From NCBI GenBank assembly GCA_002751075.1, contig NAOQ01000474.1:5424-56436 (forward strand): a stretch of DNA of 51,013 bases, given 5' to 3'. The stretch comes from Ichthyophonus hoferi. Lineage: Eukaryota > Opisthokonta > Ichthyosporea > Ichthyophonida > Ichthyophonidae. Positions 25,801 to 38,094 of the stretch are shown here, piece after piece; the stretch's first letter is position 1, and each line of letters begins with the position of its first letter. Both the position numbers and the translations under genes were made by a program. Below the pieces are notes generated by a model. It saw only the letters and a list, made by a program, of their open reading frames with translations, did no database searches and was not told where the DNA came from.

Positions 25801-28639
25801 ATTATTTGGAGCCGTGCCATAATTAATTAATAATCTTTATAACTTCATGTATACATACAGCCATGTTTAAAGTACCTTGACATTCTCACAGTTAGACTCT
25901 ACCTAGCCAAGGTTCCTAATAGTACGCATACAGGCATCTAACCTTAACATTTTTTCCGCAGAGAGCGCTTTACAATTGTACCCGAGGTAGGCCTGGGTGA
26001 CCAGGGGACCGTCCGGTTGGCGGACGTGATGAAGGCGAAGAGACCTATCGTAATTGGCCTGGTGGGAGCATCTAACCCTGAGACTAGTGCGGTATGTATT
26101 TGACCACTTGTCCTAATAGCCTGCCTGTGTGTAGGTGGGATTATAAGGGAACAATTGTCGAAGTAAACGAGAGAGATTTTTAAGTAAATGACATGGTATA
26201 GTAGCTAATAGGTGTAGTCGTCATTATGGTGTGCTAATTAGTGCTAATTAGCAGTTTATTTTTAACCACAGGAGATGAAGACTGCCTTAAGGACTGTAGG
26301 CCTATCCCTGAACGGAGGCGAATCCACAGGTGAGACTACCTATAACCCTACCTTCCTACTTCTTACTTTGGTTTTATGACCTGGATAGGACATTCTCTGC
26401 ACTTCTTCATTTTATTCACTTACTCACAACACATGCAAGACGTGGTAGTCATTGTTTTGTTGTGGCTGCTTTATTAACACCCTTAGGTTGCTACTAAACC
26501 TATACCCGTTTTCCTTTCCTTTGTTCTAGCAGCCTTACCTCGTAGTGTATTCCTTGCTAATCACTTGCTAATCACCATGACAACCTCACAGACCCCCTAG
26601 CCGATAAGTATTCATTTGCCTGGGTGGACGGTGACAAACACTTTAGATTTTTCTCTGCTGAATTCGCCGTTAAGGCCGACCTCTTCCCCAATCTAATTAT
26701 GTGGAATCATGAGACCGAGAAGTACTACAGAGAAGTGTCTACTGATCCGGCCCGGTTCACCCCTGAGTATATTATGCAGTTCATTAAGGATTGTGAGGCT
26801 GGAAAGATTCAGGTGTTCTTTCTTTGCTTTCTTTGACCTGTCTTAAGAACTATCTAAAACTTCCTCCTGTGTCATATGTATATCTTTTATCTTTAACTAT
26901 GTGTCCCTGACACCTTTCTTTCTCTCATACTCTTTTTAAACAAGTTACTTGAGGCCCACGCATTTGCTGGCACTTCAGCAGCCTGAGCCCTGATCTACAT
27001 CGTGCTTAGTCATATAATTGCCTGACTTCTAACCAGTCGCAATCACATGTTATCTCATCTTACCACACCTACACGTCACTTTCACCTCCCCTTTTTTGAA
27101 CTTGATCCAGTCACACTGCTCTGTTAAATAGGAATTTTCTTTTTCTCCAACAGACACTCGTTATCGTAATACAGATAATATGTTTGGATAAATTTTCACT
27201 CTTTTTGAAGCATGTGTAGTGCAGCCAGCAAGGAGGGGAGAGTACAAAGTGGTTACTAACCTCTAGATGGGTCTACAGGAAAGAGGTGGTATGTGGGACC
27301 AATCCGTTAAGGTATGTCTTTTATCAGCCATGTCTTATTCTCTTTCTAATATGTATTTGGTTATACTCCCTTTGCCTTTTATTACTTAAAGCTATACTTA
27401 TGCATATATACCTATGCATAAATGTACGAATGGTTATTATGATACGAGATAACAATGTCATTATGCAATGTGCTGACAATCTTGTTGAATCACACAGACG
27501 TTCTGGACCACATGGAATGGTTGTGTAGTGAGTTACCCCGTCTGACCACTATAAGCTACATCTTTTTCTGCTTGTACTGCTGGTTTGGCTATACTTATAT
27601 TTTCCTTATAGGGAAATTATAACTACAAATGTATCTATTATGTGTTTGGCAAAACAGTGGCACTTCTCGATTCTACTACATTCGAGTGGTTTTCTTGGCA
27701 GAGTGCCACTTTTAGGAATTATGTGAGCTGTCATTCTTTGTTATAACGTTATATAAAAAGACATATCAGTTGAATATATTGTTCAAGAATGGGAGAACAG
27801 AAAATGAAGCAATCAAATAATACAGTGAATTCACAGGACATTATAAACAAATCGCCCGTCCTAGTAGGCGTGGTCCTGTTCGTTCCTCTCATGTTCCTGA
27901 TTCTGGCTTACTTCCTTCCTGACGAGGTTGACCCCAATGTATGTAGCAGCCCCTCCAACTCTCTTTACTTATTCCCTAATTACCCCTATTTGATTGCTTG
28001 GCTTTATTTATATATCCTTATATACCTGTTTTTCTACTCAATCAACTCCCTCTTTCTCCGTGACCTACATGTCCTGCCTTCTGTACTCTTATATTTTTCA
28101 TTTATGACCTCCTGCGTACAACTCCCACAGTTTCATTTCAATTGATACTTTCCTACACGTTGTTATGTGCACTGAAGATAACAAAAGATTTCAGTTTGTT
28201 TGGTGTGAGCCTCTGCTATATATATGATGTTTCAAATGGCCACTGCCCATCCTTTTCGTTATAATAAATAATAAATGAGATGTCTTCTTGTTGGTGTTCC
28301 TTCAGCAATCTGGAGGCTGGGTTTTATTAAAGCCAATCCATCAAGCTTGATAGATTGGTCGCGTAAAGGACAGCCGTGCATACCCCATGCCAACTATATA
28401 TCTGATGCGGGAATGTGTTGTTTGTTTCCCAGGAGAACCAATACAGAAAAGACACTGCCGAAGAGATATATAAGACCGGAATACTGGAGAAGAGTGCCCA
28501 GGACGAGCAAGCCAGAATGCTCTTACGCCAAAAGGTGTGGGGTAAGAATGACTACTGGGGAGACAATGATGCTCCTGTCAAGACAGACGTCGCCGAGCCT
28601 GCTAAGGTCAAAACCTCCGAGGAAAAGAAGACAGAGTAA
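22866..28639 (+). CDS. TMX3-like transmembrane protein disulfide isomerase
   Basis: Thirteen exons: 22866-22911, 23326-23402, 23754-23868, 24169-24214, 24807-24896, 25203-25308, 25436-25620, 25962-26091, 26272-26329, 26592-26812, 27267-27311, 27837-27938 and 28433-28639, giving 475 aa (human TMX3: 454). Residues 1-16 look like a signal peptide (MRPSWIFGAVALWLAG). The thioredoxin domain follows, with active site FYAPWCSHC (cysteines 47 and 50) and cis-proline 91 in IRGYPTIK. A long region resembling inactive thioredoxin folds comes next, then one membrane span at about 379-400 and a charged cytosolic tail. The last four residues are KKTE, a perfect KKXX ER-retrieval signal. The predicted role is oxidation or isomerisation of disulfides in the ER lumen. 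CSHC in place of the usual CGHC is a mild variant that should still be redox active. Exon junctions are all GT..AG and in frame; the middle domains were assigned by frame continuity rather than close similarity. Confidence 0.92.
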
Positions 28640-29479
28640 GGCCTTGTCTCTGTGACCAATTAAAGCATAACTGCATCTATGTAGAGTTTACAGTGTCAAC
28701 GAATCCGTTGTTGTATATTGGCATCAGTGAGAAAAGCTTTGTACATAATTGATTCCAATATGGCATAGTATACTCCAGGTAGAATGTATGTAAAAGCAGG
28801 AAGCACGTTACTGCAAGAAAAGTTGCTTAAATTGAAGGGTTTCATTACTTAATGAGGCTGTTGTGTTCTCAATTGCATATTTATTTTATTGCACCTCTAA
28901 GTCATTAGTGCGGGACCTTAGGACCCAAACCGGGTATGTTTGGCTAAGCCGGCCCGTTTTTCCATTAACATTATATATATTCCATCCTTCTAACAAGAAT
29001 GCACATGATTTCAGATTCGAAAATGGATTTTTATGAAGTACTTGAGAGAGTATTCTTCTTAACCCTTTGTTAAAGGTTAACGAGAAGAAAGAGAACAATC
29101 TCACCCTTAATGTTATGGAAATTATTTTATAGACTTGGGTGGGTGAAGGTGGAATGATGACCTAAATGAGCACTCCTGATATAGCACATGGGCTTGAATG
29201 TATTATAATGGATGATTATCCATCCTTTAAAACAATATTTTACTATACAATTACCTTTATAATTTTTGTGTAGTCATCTTTTTACCTTTCAATACGACCC
29301 AAAACAATAATCATATGTCGCACACATTATTGCTTTTATTTCAGTTATGCAATATACGCTAGATTTTCTGTTTATAATTTTCTTCACATACTACAAAGAC
29401 TGGTTAATATCCAGCAAGACATGCACCTGCTACCCAGTATTATCTGAAAAAGTAGATAGACATAGCCCTGGCGTTATAC
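28640..29479. other. Downstream spacer of TMX3-like gene
   Basis: This starts with the 3' untranslated region of the TMX3-like gene and passes into AT-rich non-coding sequence. I see no further gene. Base composition drops from here to the right end of the window. Confidence 0.5.
28659..28664 (+). terminator. ATTAAA poly(A) signal of TMX3-like gene
   Basis: ATTAAA lies 20 bp after the TAA stop of the TMX3-like gene. Its position and spacing fit a polyadenylation signal for a very short 3' untranslated region. Confidence 0.45.
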
Positions 29480-29760
29480 TCGAATTTAAACTAGATTGGC
29501 TTCCTATATATATTATTGGTTGAATGCTTTAGCAATTCCTAAGATTAACTTTAGACGAATCCCCACTATTAAGGTCTGCATGTAAGTAATGAGGTTTTAA
29601 CTGTGCTAAGAATGTCTAATAAATAAGTATTGTACCGCTAAAGTAATGAGCTTTACATAGAAGTCATTACTACTGATTAACTAGACCTATGCTATAAGGA
29701 GTGCAACGTTTCTGATCGAACCATGACCTGTATATATGCTAATATTAAATGATAATAACT
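29480..29760. repeat. Dispersed repeat R3, copy 1
   Basis: This is similar to 34925-35210 over about 280 bp. The best-kept core shares stretches such as cgctaaagtaatgagcttta (other copy ccactaaagcaatgaacttta) and gattaactagacc. No open frame or terminal repeats are visible. It is an old, diverged element of unknown class. Confidence 0.5.
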
Positions 29761-30512
29761 ATATAAAGAAATACCCAAATTAGTTAAATATTCCTGTTTT
29801 AACACTCCCTTGGCCTAGACGGACTATTTCACCTAGGACATGAAAATATAAAAAAGAAATATAAAAAGAACCTTAACGTGGTGAATAATTCCTTGTAAGC
29901 CTGTAATTCCAGTTGACTCAGAAGTGACTCTGGCATGAGTATAAGATTATCGAGATAGGATCAGATAGATATTCCTAGTGGGTCTCTTGTGATATTTCGT
30001 GAATTGTATTAGCTAATAATAATACCTATGACAGGTCCCATGTAGGTTATTAAACTTGGCTATAGGGGTGTCAATCAAAAATTAACACCTGGGATAAAAC
30101 GAAGTATAAAAGAAAACAAAAATCAATAATAAAGTACCCGCTTACACATACGCGATAAAGCTAGCAAAAAATACGGAGGCACTTGTAATACACAAAAATT
30201 TGCAATTAATTCATTAACTAAACACCCAATGCAAAACTTAAAGGAGGACAGTTATATGTTAAATGCTCCTATTGCCTCTGGCTCTAGCATCTGACTTTGA
30301 GACACAACATATGCTACAGTACAATCTATTATACATCTATTCACATCTATTGGTGCAAGCTATGCTGCACAACCTACACCTATATTAATACTAACACTAA
30401 CACAATTACAACCAATACAATCCACTGGTTGATTGGACCGTGGGCGGATCTGAGAGAAAAAAGAGACGTGAGAGTACATGTTAATATGTATAGGATAAGA
30501 CAGACAACGCTA

Positions 30513-30905
30513 TGGGATATTTCTTTATATAGCTATAAGTATTTAATATTATTAGCAATTGTTATTGCATATGTAAATGTAGCCTGGGAAAATAGCTTGT
30601 GCAATCTATTGGTGTTAAACGGCAATCCAAGATGATCTATCAGAATGGAACAAGCCAATGGTAGTTCTTACAACTTTGTAATAAGCTATTTCAGATTACA
30701 TGTTTTGGGTCCAATTAACACGTTGCTTAGTCATCCTGCCTAAGGCAAGTCCTGTTGGCTTGTTTAATAATAAAAATGTGCCTTAGCATATCTGTACTCC
30801 GTGTATGCAAAGGGACAAATCAAAATACCCCTTAATTCGGTATTCTCTTTCCTAAAGAACTAGAGGTCACTGGAACGCTCGTGTCTCTACCTACTATTCC
30901 TAACA
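30513..30905 (+). repeat. Dispersed repeat R1, copy A (near complete)
   Basis: About 390 bp. In order it carries ttctttatatagctataa, ttaaacggcaatccaa, a CCAAT-containing block (acaagccaatgg), a TATA-like region, a hairpin-prone stretch (cctaaggcaag ... cttgttta ... tgccttagc), the invariant tctgtactccgtgtatgcaaa, and an end block with ggtcactggaacgctcgtgt. The boundaries come from comparison with copies B and C. Ends of TG and CA with an internal TATA would fit a lone LTR, but I cannot find a target duplication; a non-autonomous DNA element is also possible. It looks old. Confidence 0.75.
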
Positions 30906-33900
30906 ACATACTAAAAAATAAAAAGTGGTAGACCATGTCACTTTGTGTTATTTCACAATTAAAATTACGCAAAAATATTTTGTTCATGTAATTGTTTACT
31001 TTATTCATTTTAGTATGTAAACGTTTTTGTAAAGTATAAAAAATAATTTATTACACTTATTTTGATAGCCTGTATCACATTGAAATGTTTTACTAGCCAG
31101 AATATGAAAATACTGAAAAGCTATTGCACAAATAAAACAATGATTTTATTCTAGAATGATAATAAGCCATTAAATATATAATAATATTATAACTAAATAG
31201 ATATGTATTATTATTATTACTATTATTTATTCAGAAATCGTGCTGCATAGTTTAGTATAACCTTTTGTTTTGCAACACTAAAAATGTATTTAATAAAATT
31301 CAAGGAGTTGGCCTAATTTTAAAAAATCAATTAAGTGGAGAAGGATGATTCACTATTATTGTAAAAGTCCTTAGGAGGAAATTTGGATTAAATTCAATAT
31401 CCGTATTGCCAAGGATCTATAGCCAATAAAATATATTTACCAAAAGATATTATTATCATATGTTTATATCAAATTAAAATATTGTTTTTATTTTTATTTT
31501 AGTTTTGTGGTTTAATACACCCAATAGTATTCAAAAGTCAGGGCACGCTGTATACCCGCTCTTTCCAATAAGAATTGAATGACTTTAATATAAAACACAA
31601 TAAACGAATGGTAGTAGATACCATACACTATTTTATTTTATTTTATCCAATTCGATCGAACTGTAGTTTTGTTCTCTTTACGGCCACTACTAAGCAAACG
31701 TACATAACGTACATAACTTTATTGTTATACCCTATGTAATCAGAATATAGAGTAAGTCTATAACTTATAGATATATAGTTGTTAGCTCAGAGCAATACCA
31801 GTTGGCCATGTGATAAACATTTGAGATAAGCTTATTAACAAATAAGAACTTGAGTTGACTACTCTCTAACCTGTCAACAGCAGATTATCCAATAATAATT
31901 CAAAGGTTGATTCTGGAACTTACTTAGCGCAAGTTGTTATCAACAAGCTATCCAATGACTATTCAGGAGATCATTCAGGATGCTATATGTCACATATGTA
32001 TCATTAATCACTAGGTGTGTGATTAAAAACTGATGACCCATACTGTCTACAAACCATGATAAATTTACAATTCTAGATACCATTAAGCATCTAGTCTTAA
32101 TTAAATTTAAGTAGTGACATCATTGAACCAATTATTAATAATTAATGTCAAAGCCTCAGTTACCAATTGAAATCTCATTCTAAATGATTTTTAACATATA
32201 GAAGTTCAATGCTATATAAACAGTAGATATTTGTACTAGACATTATGAAATTCTTTGGTTAAAGACTTGTAGGGGCTGAAATACTTTAACACTAACTCCT
32301 TGTTTTTCACTTGAGTTTTACTTATGCACCAGTATGGGGAATGGTTGAATCTTATGGAGCTGATAACCTAATAATTTACCCAAACAAAGTCAAACTTGAT
32401 TTTATGTAAGTTTAAGTGTATTTTATTGGTGCTATACAATGACATATTTTTAACTCTTTGTGATCTCCCTTATCAACTATTTATTTTACTCAGAATGTTT
32501 TTTTATTTGATCAATACGCTCAGAAACAACTTAATATCCTAAATTTTATTAACTGATTTTAATATATACATAGTTGAAGAATAAATATATTAATAATAAT
32601 AAGGGTAATCGTATACCCTGGATTTTCATGTTTACTTGTGGATGTATGCATAAATATGTTGCATTTTAATACAGCCAAGCGGCATACTATGTTCTCTTAT
32701 ACATGGTGATACAATCTAATTACACATTAAACATCTATTTTGCTACATTAGGACAATCTGTTTACTGTAATGCCACATTTTTTATCATATTTTGCATCTG
32801 TACAAGCCGCCCACCCCATAGATTAACAGGGTAGAATAAATTGCATAGATCCGGTTGTAATACAAAACTTAAAGCGATGTGTCACCATTTTTTGCTACTA
32901 TGTACTAATGTTTTGGAGGCACGCTCTTGGCCACCCTGAATGTTAATGGGGAGTAAAAATTGTCTTTCAAGATGGTTTGACTAGACTTTGGCCATGTAGA
33001 ACAGGATGCATACTATAAACTAATCTGTATAATTTAGTATTATAAATACACGGCTTTTTTTTTTGAAGAAAGTTAACTAAATTAAAATTGAAAAGCATCA
33101 TGTTTAACAATATAGCTTGTCAGGAGATACAGTCACAGGGTAAAGCCTTTGCTCTTGCCAAGCCATTATGTCTTTTAAGATTAACCAGATACTATAAAAA
33201 ATGTCTGAAAAGAAAAACCAATACCATTGTTATGAATGACATCGGTTTGTTCTACTAGTTTTTGATAAATGTACAAATCTGCCTTGTGTTCTTTTTTAAT
33301 ATAATATAAATTTGGCTTTTGCAAACCAATTGGGCGAGAGAAAGAATTCTATTATATATCTAACCGTTCAATAAGCTATGTAATAAATGGTAAAGATATT
33401 TACTACCAATATAATTACTAACCTCATCAAATTTTTTCCCCATACATATTCTTTAAAAACTTGCAACATATATACTATATTCAATGCCAATATGTGCACA
33501 TCCAATGTTATCTCGAAAATCACAGGAATAGAAATCATTAACTTAACCTTTATAAAGTAATTCTGGCAACTAGTCTCCAGCCAACTATAACTATAGTCTT
33601 ATTGAATTATGTTTTACAATAATCATCTTCATTAGGAAACATTTCCTTGACAGCTAGATCAACCATTTCCCAAATAGTTTTGTTAATCTAGCCAGCCCTG
33701 TAATATATTTATAGTGGCAAGATACAAGGAGTAAACATATTCTTATGCCTGCTCCCTATCAGTTGCTTAATTCAGTTTGTTATTTAAAAATAATTAAAAA
33801 CAGGGCAAGTAAATGAAGGATAAATGTAGTCCTACGGTTTTACTATGGAAATCCGTCTTATAATTACAAAGTTATAAGTAAGCAGCTAAACAGTCAGTAA

Positions 33901-34409
33901 TATTTCACTGTATTGGAGCGAGTGGCAAAAGAGTGCTGTAAAGAGATATGTGCTTTTGTTGTAAACATCTAGTAAAACTAAAAAAAGCGCTCTGTTAACT
34001 CCATCTCCGTAAGTATCCAAGTATTTATTTGTTTATATGTATATTAATTAGCGTATAAAGTAACGTTTTAGACTGACTAGCTATTATTGGGTTGGTAAAT
34101 TGCGTCTATATAGGGGCTAAGGGTGTTTCTTTTAAATGTCTAAATCTCGCTATTATATCCAGTGATATATGTATGTTCTCAATAAAACCATTGATCAGAT
34201 TAGCCCAAATATGTTATTGGGGTTGGGTTTCTGCATTGCACGTTTACCCTTTTAGTGGGTCTTTTATCTATAAATGTATATCCATATACACGTCTAAATT
34301 TGCGCATAATTTTATGCTGTGATAGTTACCTTATCTTATCTATTTGTCTCACGCATTAGTATGGTCTATATTATTTAAAATTATTATTGTTATGTGCATA
34401 TTGTTGTAG
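30906..34409. other. AT-rich intergenic region
   Basis: This is 3.5 kb with no gene I can support. It has short homopolymer runs and very AT-rich patches (for example 31140-31240 and 32570-32610). CCAAT/ATTGG density is clearly lower than in the introns of the left half. Confidence 0.5.
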
Positions 34410-34613
34410 TTCAGAACAGTAGATGATCGTTACTGCAATCTTGTCGTTGATTCTAAGCTATCTGCAGAGGGTGAATCAAAATTGAAGTCTCCGGTAAGAA
34501 AAGTCTCGTTTGGCAAATTATGGGGGGTTGACTCTTCTGAATCGGACGGAAGGTTTACTTACTCTAACCCCCTTGTCTTGTCTAGCAGTCCGTGCTCGCG
34601 TGATAGCAGTTAG
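34410..34613 (+). other. Coding-like relic, Ser/Asp-rich
   Basis: An open stretch of 67 codons ends in TAG and follows an AG that could be an acceptor. It reads like real protein (KLKSPVRKVSFGKLWGVD, then many Ser and Asp) and has higher GC than its surroundings. No family is recognised and no start or partner exon was found. It may be a fragment of a mobile-element protein or the last exon of an unrecognised gene. Confidence 0.3.
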
Positions 34614-34924
34614 CAACTACTTGTGTTTTAGAGTGATGTCGTCTTCTGAATAAGTAATGTTCTGGCGTCTAGTCATTATTAAATAGCAAAGATGCTTATA
34701 ATCTAAGCTAAAAATATTTATTTACAAGTATAATTTCCGGTCATTGATACAGACCTGAGATTTGGTTATATAGTTTTGGTGAAAGTGACTGACCTAGCAG
34801 TTACTTCATATAGTACCAACAACTGCATTATAGATTGGACTTAAGACTATTACTACTTCAGTTTGGGGTATACCGTTGTATACGTAGTATATCTTACTAT
34901 ACTCTTTCACCTTCCTATTGTTGA

Positions 34925-35210
34925 CTTATAACTATATTGGTTTCCAAGTACCTATTTCTGTTTATACACAATCAAAATGAAAATTTTAAGATTAAATTCT
35001 AGACAAATAATTATACTGGTTTGTAATGTCTATATAAAAATGATAAAATTTTAACCGAGATAAAAATTATCTATTAATAAGTGTTGCACCACTAAAGCAA
35101 TGAACTTTATGCAAAGGTCATTAATGTTAATTAACTAGACCCATAATCCAAATAGGGCGATGTCTTTAACCCATTCAGTTCTATACATCCATATAATATT
35201 TATAAAATAC
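34925..35210. repeat. Dispersed repeat R3, copy 2
   Basis: This is the partner of 29480-29760 in the same orientation, with the core at about 35065-35160. Similarity fades gradually at both ends, so the limits are approximate. Confidence 0.5.
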
Positions 35211-38094
35211 ACAGAACACTTGTTTATGCTAGCCTATATGACAATATATATACATTTCACCAGGATATACTATTATATCAACTTTATACCAGTATGTATA
35301 GTGCATTTTAAGGTACTATCCGAACACCATAATCATAAATCTAAGACCTAGTATAGATTCACTCGTGTAGGCTGGATCATTCCTTCTCTGCAGGTACTAT
35401 CACAATCAGTTATTTGGCTTGGATAGTAAATTTCAACCCATATATATGTACATATGTTTATATATGACCATATTAATTAAAATTCAAAAATGTAAAATAT
35501 GTACCTATTTATTTATTTATTTTTATCTTTATTACTACACCGTGACCCTGGAACCTAGGCTTAATGCCTTATGCTTATTTTATATTATCATAAAATACAA
35601 ATACAAATACAGAACCACTGATCAGGTTGAAATCAAAACTATCCGTATTATAGTTTATACTACTACGGATAGCATTTTGTACTATACCACATATTATATG
35701 GTGCATGCTTTAACTCTATGCCTTAGCTCCAGTTCCAAAGGCCTGATGGCTGCAAGGAAAATTGAGATAATAGGTAAATGCTGATGTGCAAATAAATATA
35801 TACTGATGATTTCTAGCCAATATAATTAACTTAAACATATTCATCTACCCTCTTCTTATCCTCTTACTGCATTTATTCAATGTCAACAACCAATAAATAC
35901 TACATAGGATATAAATGTTACGAGGTGCATAAGGGAATAAAAAATAGCGCGGATATTGCAGTATCATCGGTAAATGAACTTACCTGGCTCAAATCGCAAA
36001 GGACTGGTCACATCACTCAGAGGATTGAGCCTGCCAACAATATCCTACCAACGCCACTATATCAGTATATGCGTATTTTTGTATATTTAAGTTTGGATGA
36101 ATATATGTAGGCTAAGCACTATAAAAACTGATTTGCTAAATAAAACTGCATCCAAATACGTATACATGTAATTACACCAGCTGAGACAATTCCACCTCAT
36201 ACGGCTGCATATATACCAGGTTGTATAAAATAATTTAGTTAAGGATACAGATTGTTTTCATTGATAGAAATTGCTAAGAATAATAAAACTTCTGTTTACA
36301 ATTTCATTCTATTGTGAAATTTAATGATGCACAAATCAACAAGTAAATGAACAGAAAAAAAAAATTGGAGTGTGTAATAAAGCATTAATATTTAATAAAA
36401 CAGGAACAAAACCGAATCAACAGAGAAAATCTGTATATGAGATGGTTGCATTATTACCTGGAACTAATAAGCTTTTTTTTGTAAACTGCTTATGAGAGAT
36501 CTTTTTTGCGCTATAAAAATGCGATGTGGGTTATTGCATAAAAAACATGATTATTCGAAAGGAAATCAAAAAAAAAAAAGTAAAACGGACTCAAAAAATA
36601 TATGCAAAATAAAGCAACAAAAATCTAATTATCTTCTTTCCTCGCGCAGAACTGCCAGCCATTACTAAGTATGAATGCCGTGCTCCTCGCCTGTAGCCCC
36701 AGATAACTGATTATGGGCGGATTTGAACTCCTCAATATCATGGTATATTTGATTAGGGGTTACACAGAAAAGTCGCACATCTACGTAAAATACACCAATA
36801 AGGCTCAAAAATAATACTTTTCTTCTTTGGAAAACCTTGTGTTTTTTAACATATGCAAACTCCATAATAAGTTGAAAACATCAGGTTGTCTGTGTAGACT
36901 TGTTAACTACATATTTCGGGAACGTTTTGCTTTTCGCAACCTTATTATAGCGCAGAGCACCCAATAAGATAGCCTATAATAGATCTGATAAAAGCATTAT
37001 ATAATGGTCATTGGTCCGGATCTTGTGAATTCCGTGATTGTAGGTGAATTGGCGATCGATAGTTTTTGCGATCGCAGCATCAATTCCTCAAGCGTACGAT
37101 ACACATATATATTAAAAAAGAAAAAGAAAAATTGAGCGCAAATTTATATATATATATATTTTTTTTGTTGATACTGAACATTGAACTTTAAACTACTAAT
37201 ATCAAACAATAAAAAACTATGGACTCGTATAAGATCTAATGAAACTAAAGAAGAAAGAAAAAAAAAGATAAAAAGAAAAAAGCAACTATTTGAAAATCAT
37301 AAATGCTCTAACACCATTCTCTACCCATCTATTTGTTACAACAATATATATATACCATTATCACTAGTGAAATTCTTTTCTTATATTTTCCTTTTATTAG
37401 GGGAAAGTAAGTTTGTCATCAGTGGGGAGGCCATTGTTCTCGCTGGTTGAAAGAAAGCTAGTGTTGGTTATTATTACAGTACTTGTAACTATAGCCTTTT
37501 TACTAATAGTGAATTGTATTTGAACTTGCCCAGTCTTGGTTTTGATCTTAAAGGTGTTTCTTAACCTAATAAATTTTTGAGGCGATTCACTCTTAGACCT
37601 CTCAAACTCGTATCCAAAGATTTAAAGGAGAGTTCATTTTTAATTCGATTTTTAATATCTGAGCAGACTCAGCTTACTGGCTATTGTTGAAGCTATGAGT
37701 AGTTATTTTTTTTTTCTTTTTGAAATTTGAGATTTGCTCTTGTCAAAATAATTTATAATGATGATTGTTTAAAGTTACCTGTTATTGGGATAGTTTATGA
37801 TACTTGTTTGAGTTTGTGTGGTGCCGTCAACTATTTATATTTGTTTACACAACAGTGCTCTTCTACCGATATCAACGTGGAAACATGAATGGCAATACTT
37901 AGAGCAGTAATCATTGGTGTAGGGCAATAGTTTTAAATTTAACCTAGATATATCAGCATGCACTTTTATCTGGTTAAATAAGTTAAATAAAGGACTATTA
38001 TCATTGGTCAATACAGACGCATCTTCTGCGCATAATTGAAAAAACAAACGCAGTTAAAGATTATGATTTTTTTTTTAGCGATCGCAACACACAG
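35211..38094. other. AT-rich intergenic region with coding-like scraps
   Basis: No gene can be supported. Two islands are more GC-rich and protein-like than their surroundings. One is 36665-36760 on the minus strand, reading HDIEEFKSAHNQLSGATGEE. The other is around 37530-37690 on the plus strand. Both are short and unassigned, and may be debris of mobile elements. Long poly-A and poly-T runs are common. Confidence 0.4.

Noticed and set aside
30297-30635. 112-codon frame overlapping R1 copy A
   Set aside because: Simple Thr/Asn/Tyr-rich translation of AT-rich DNA and repeat sequence; no family similarity.
30513-30905. R1 as a tRNA-derived SINE
   Set aside because: No recognisable A and B box promoter elements and no 3' tail repeat.
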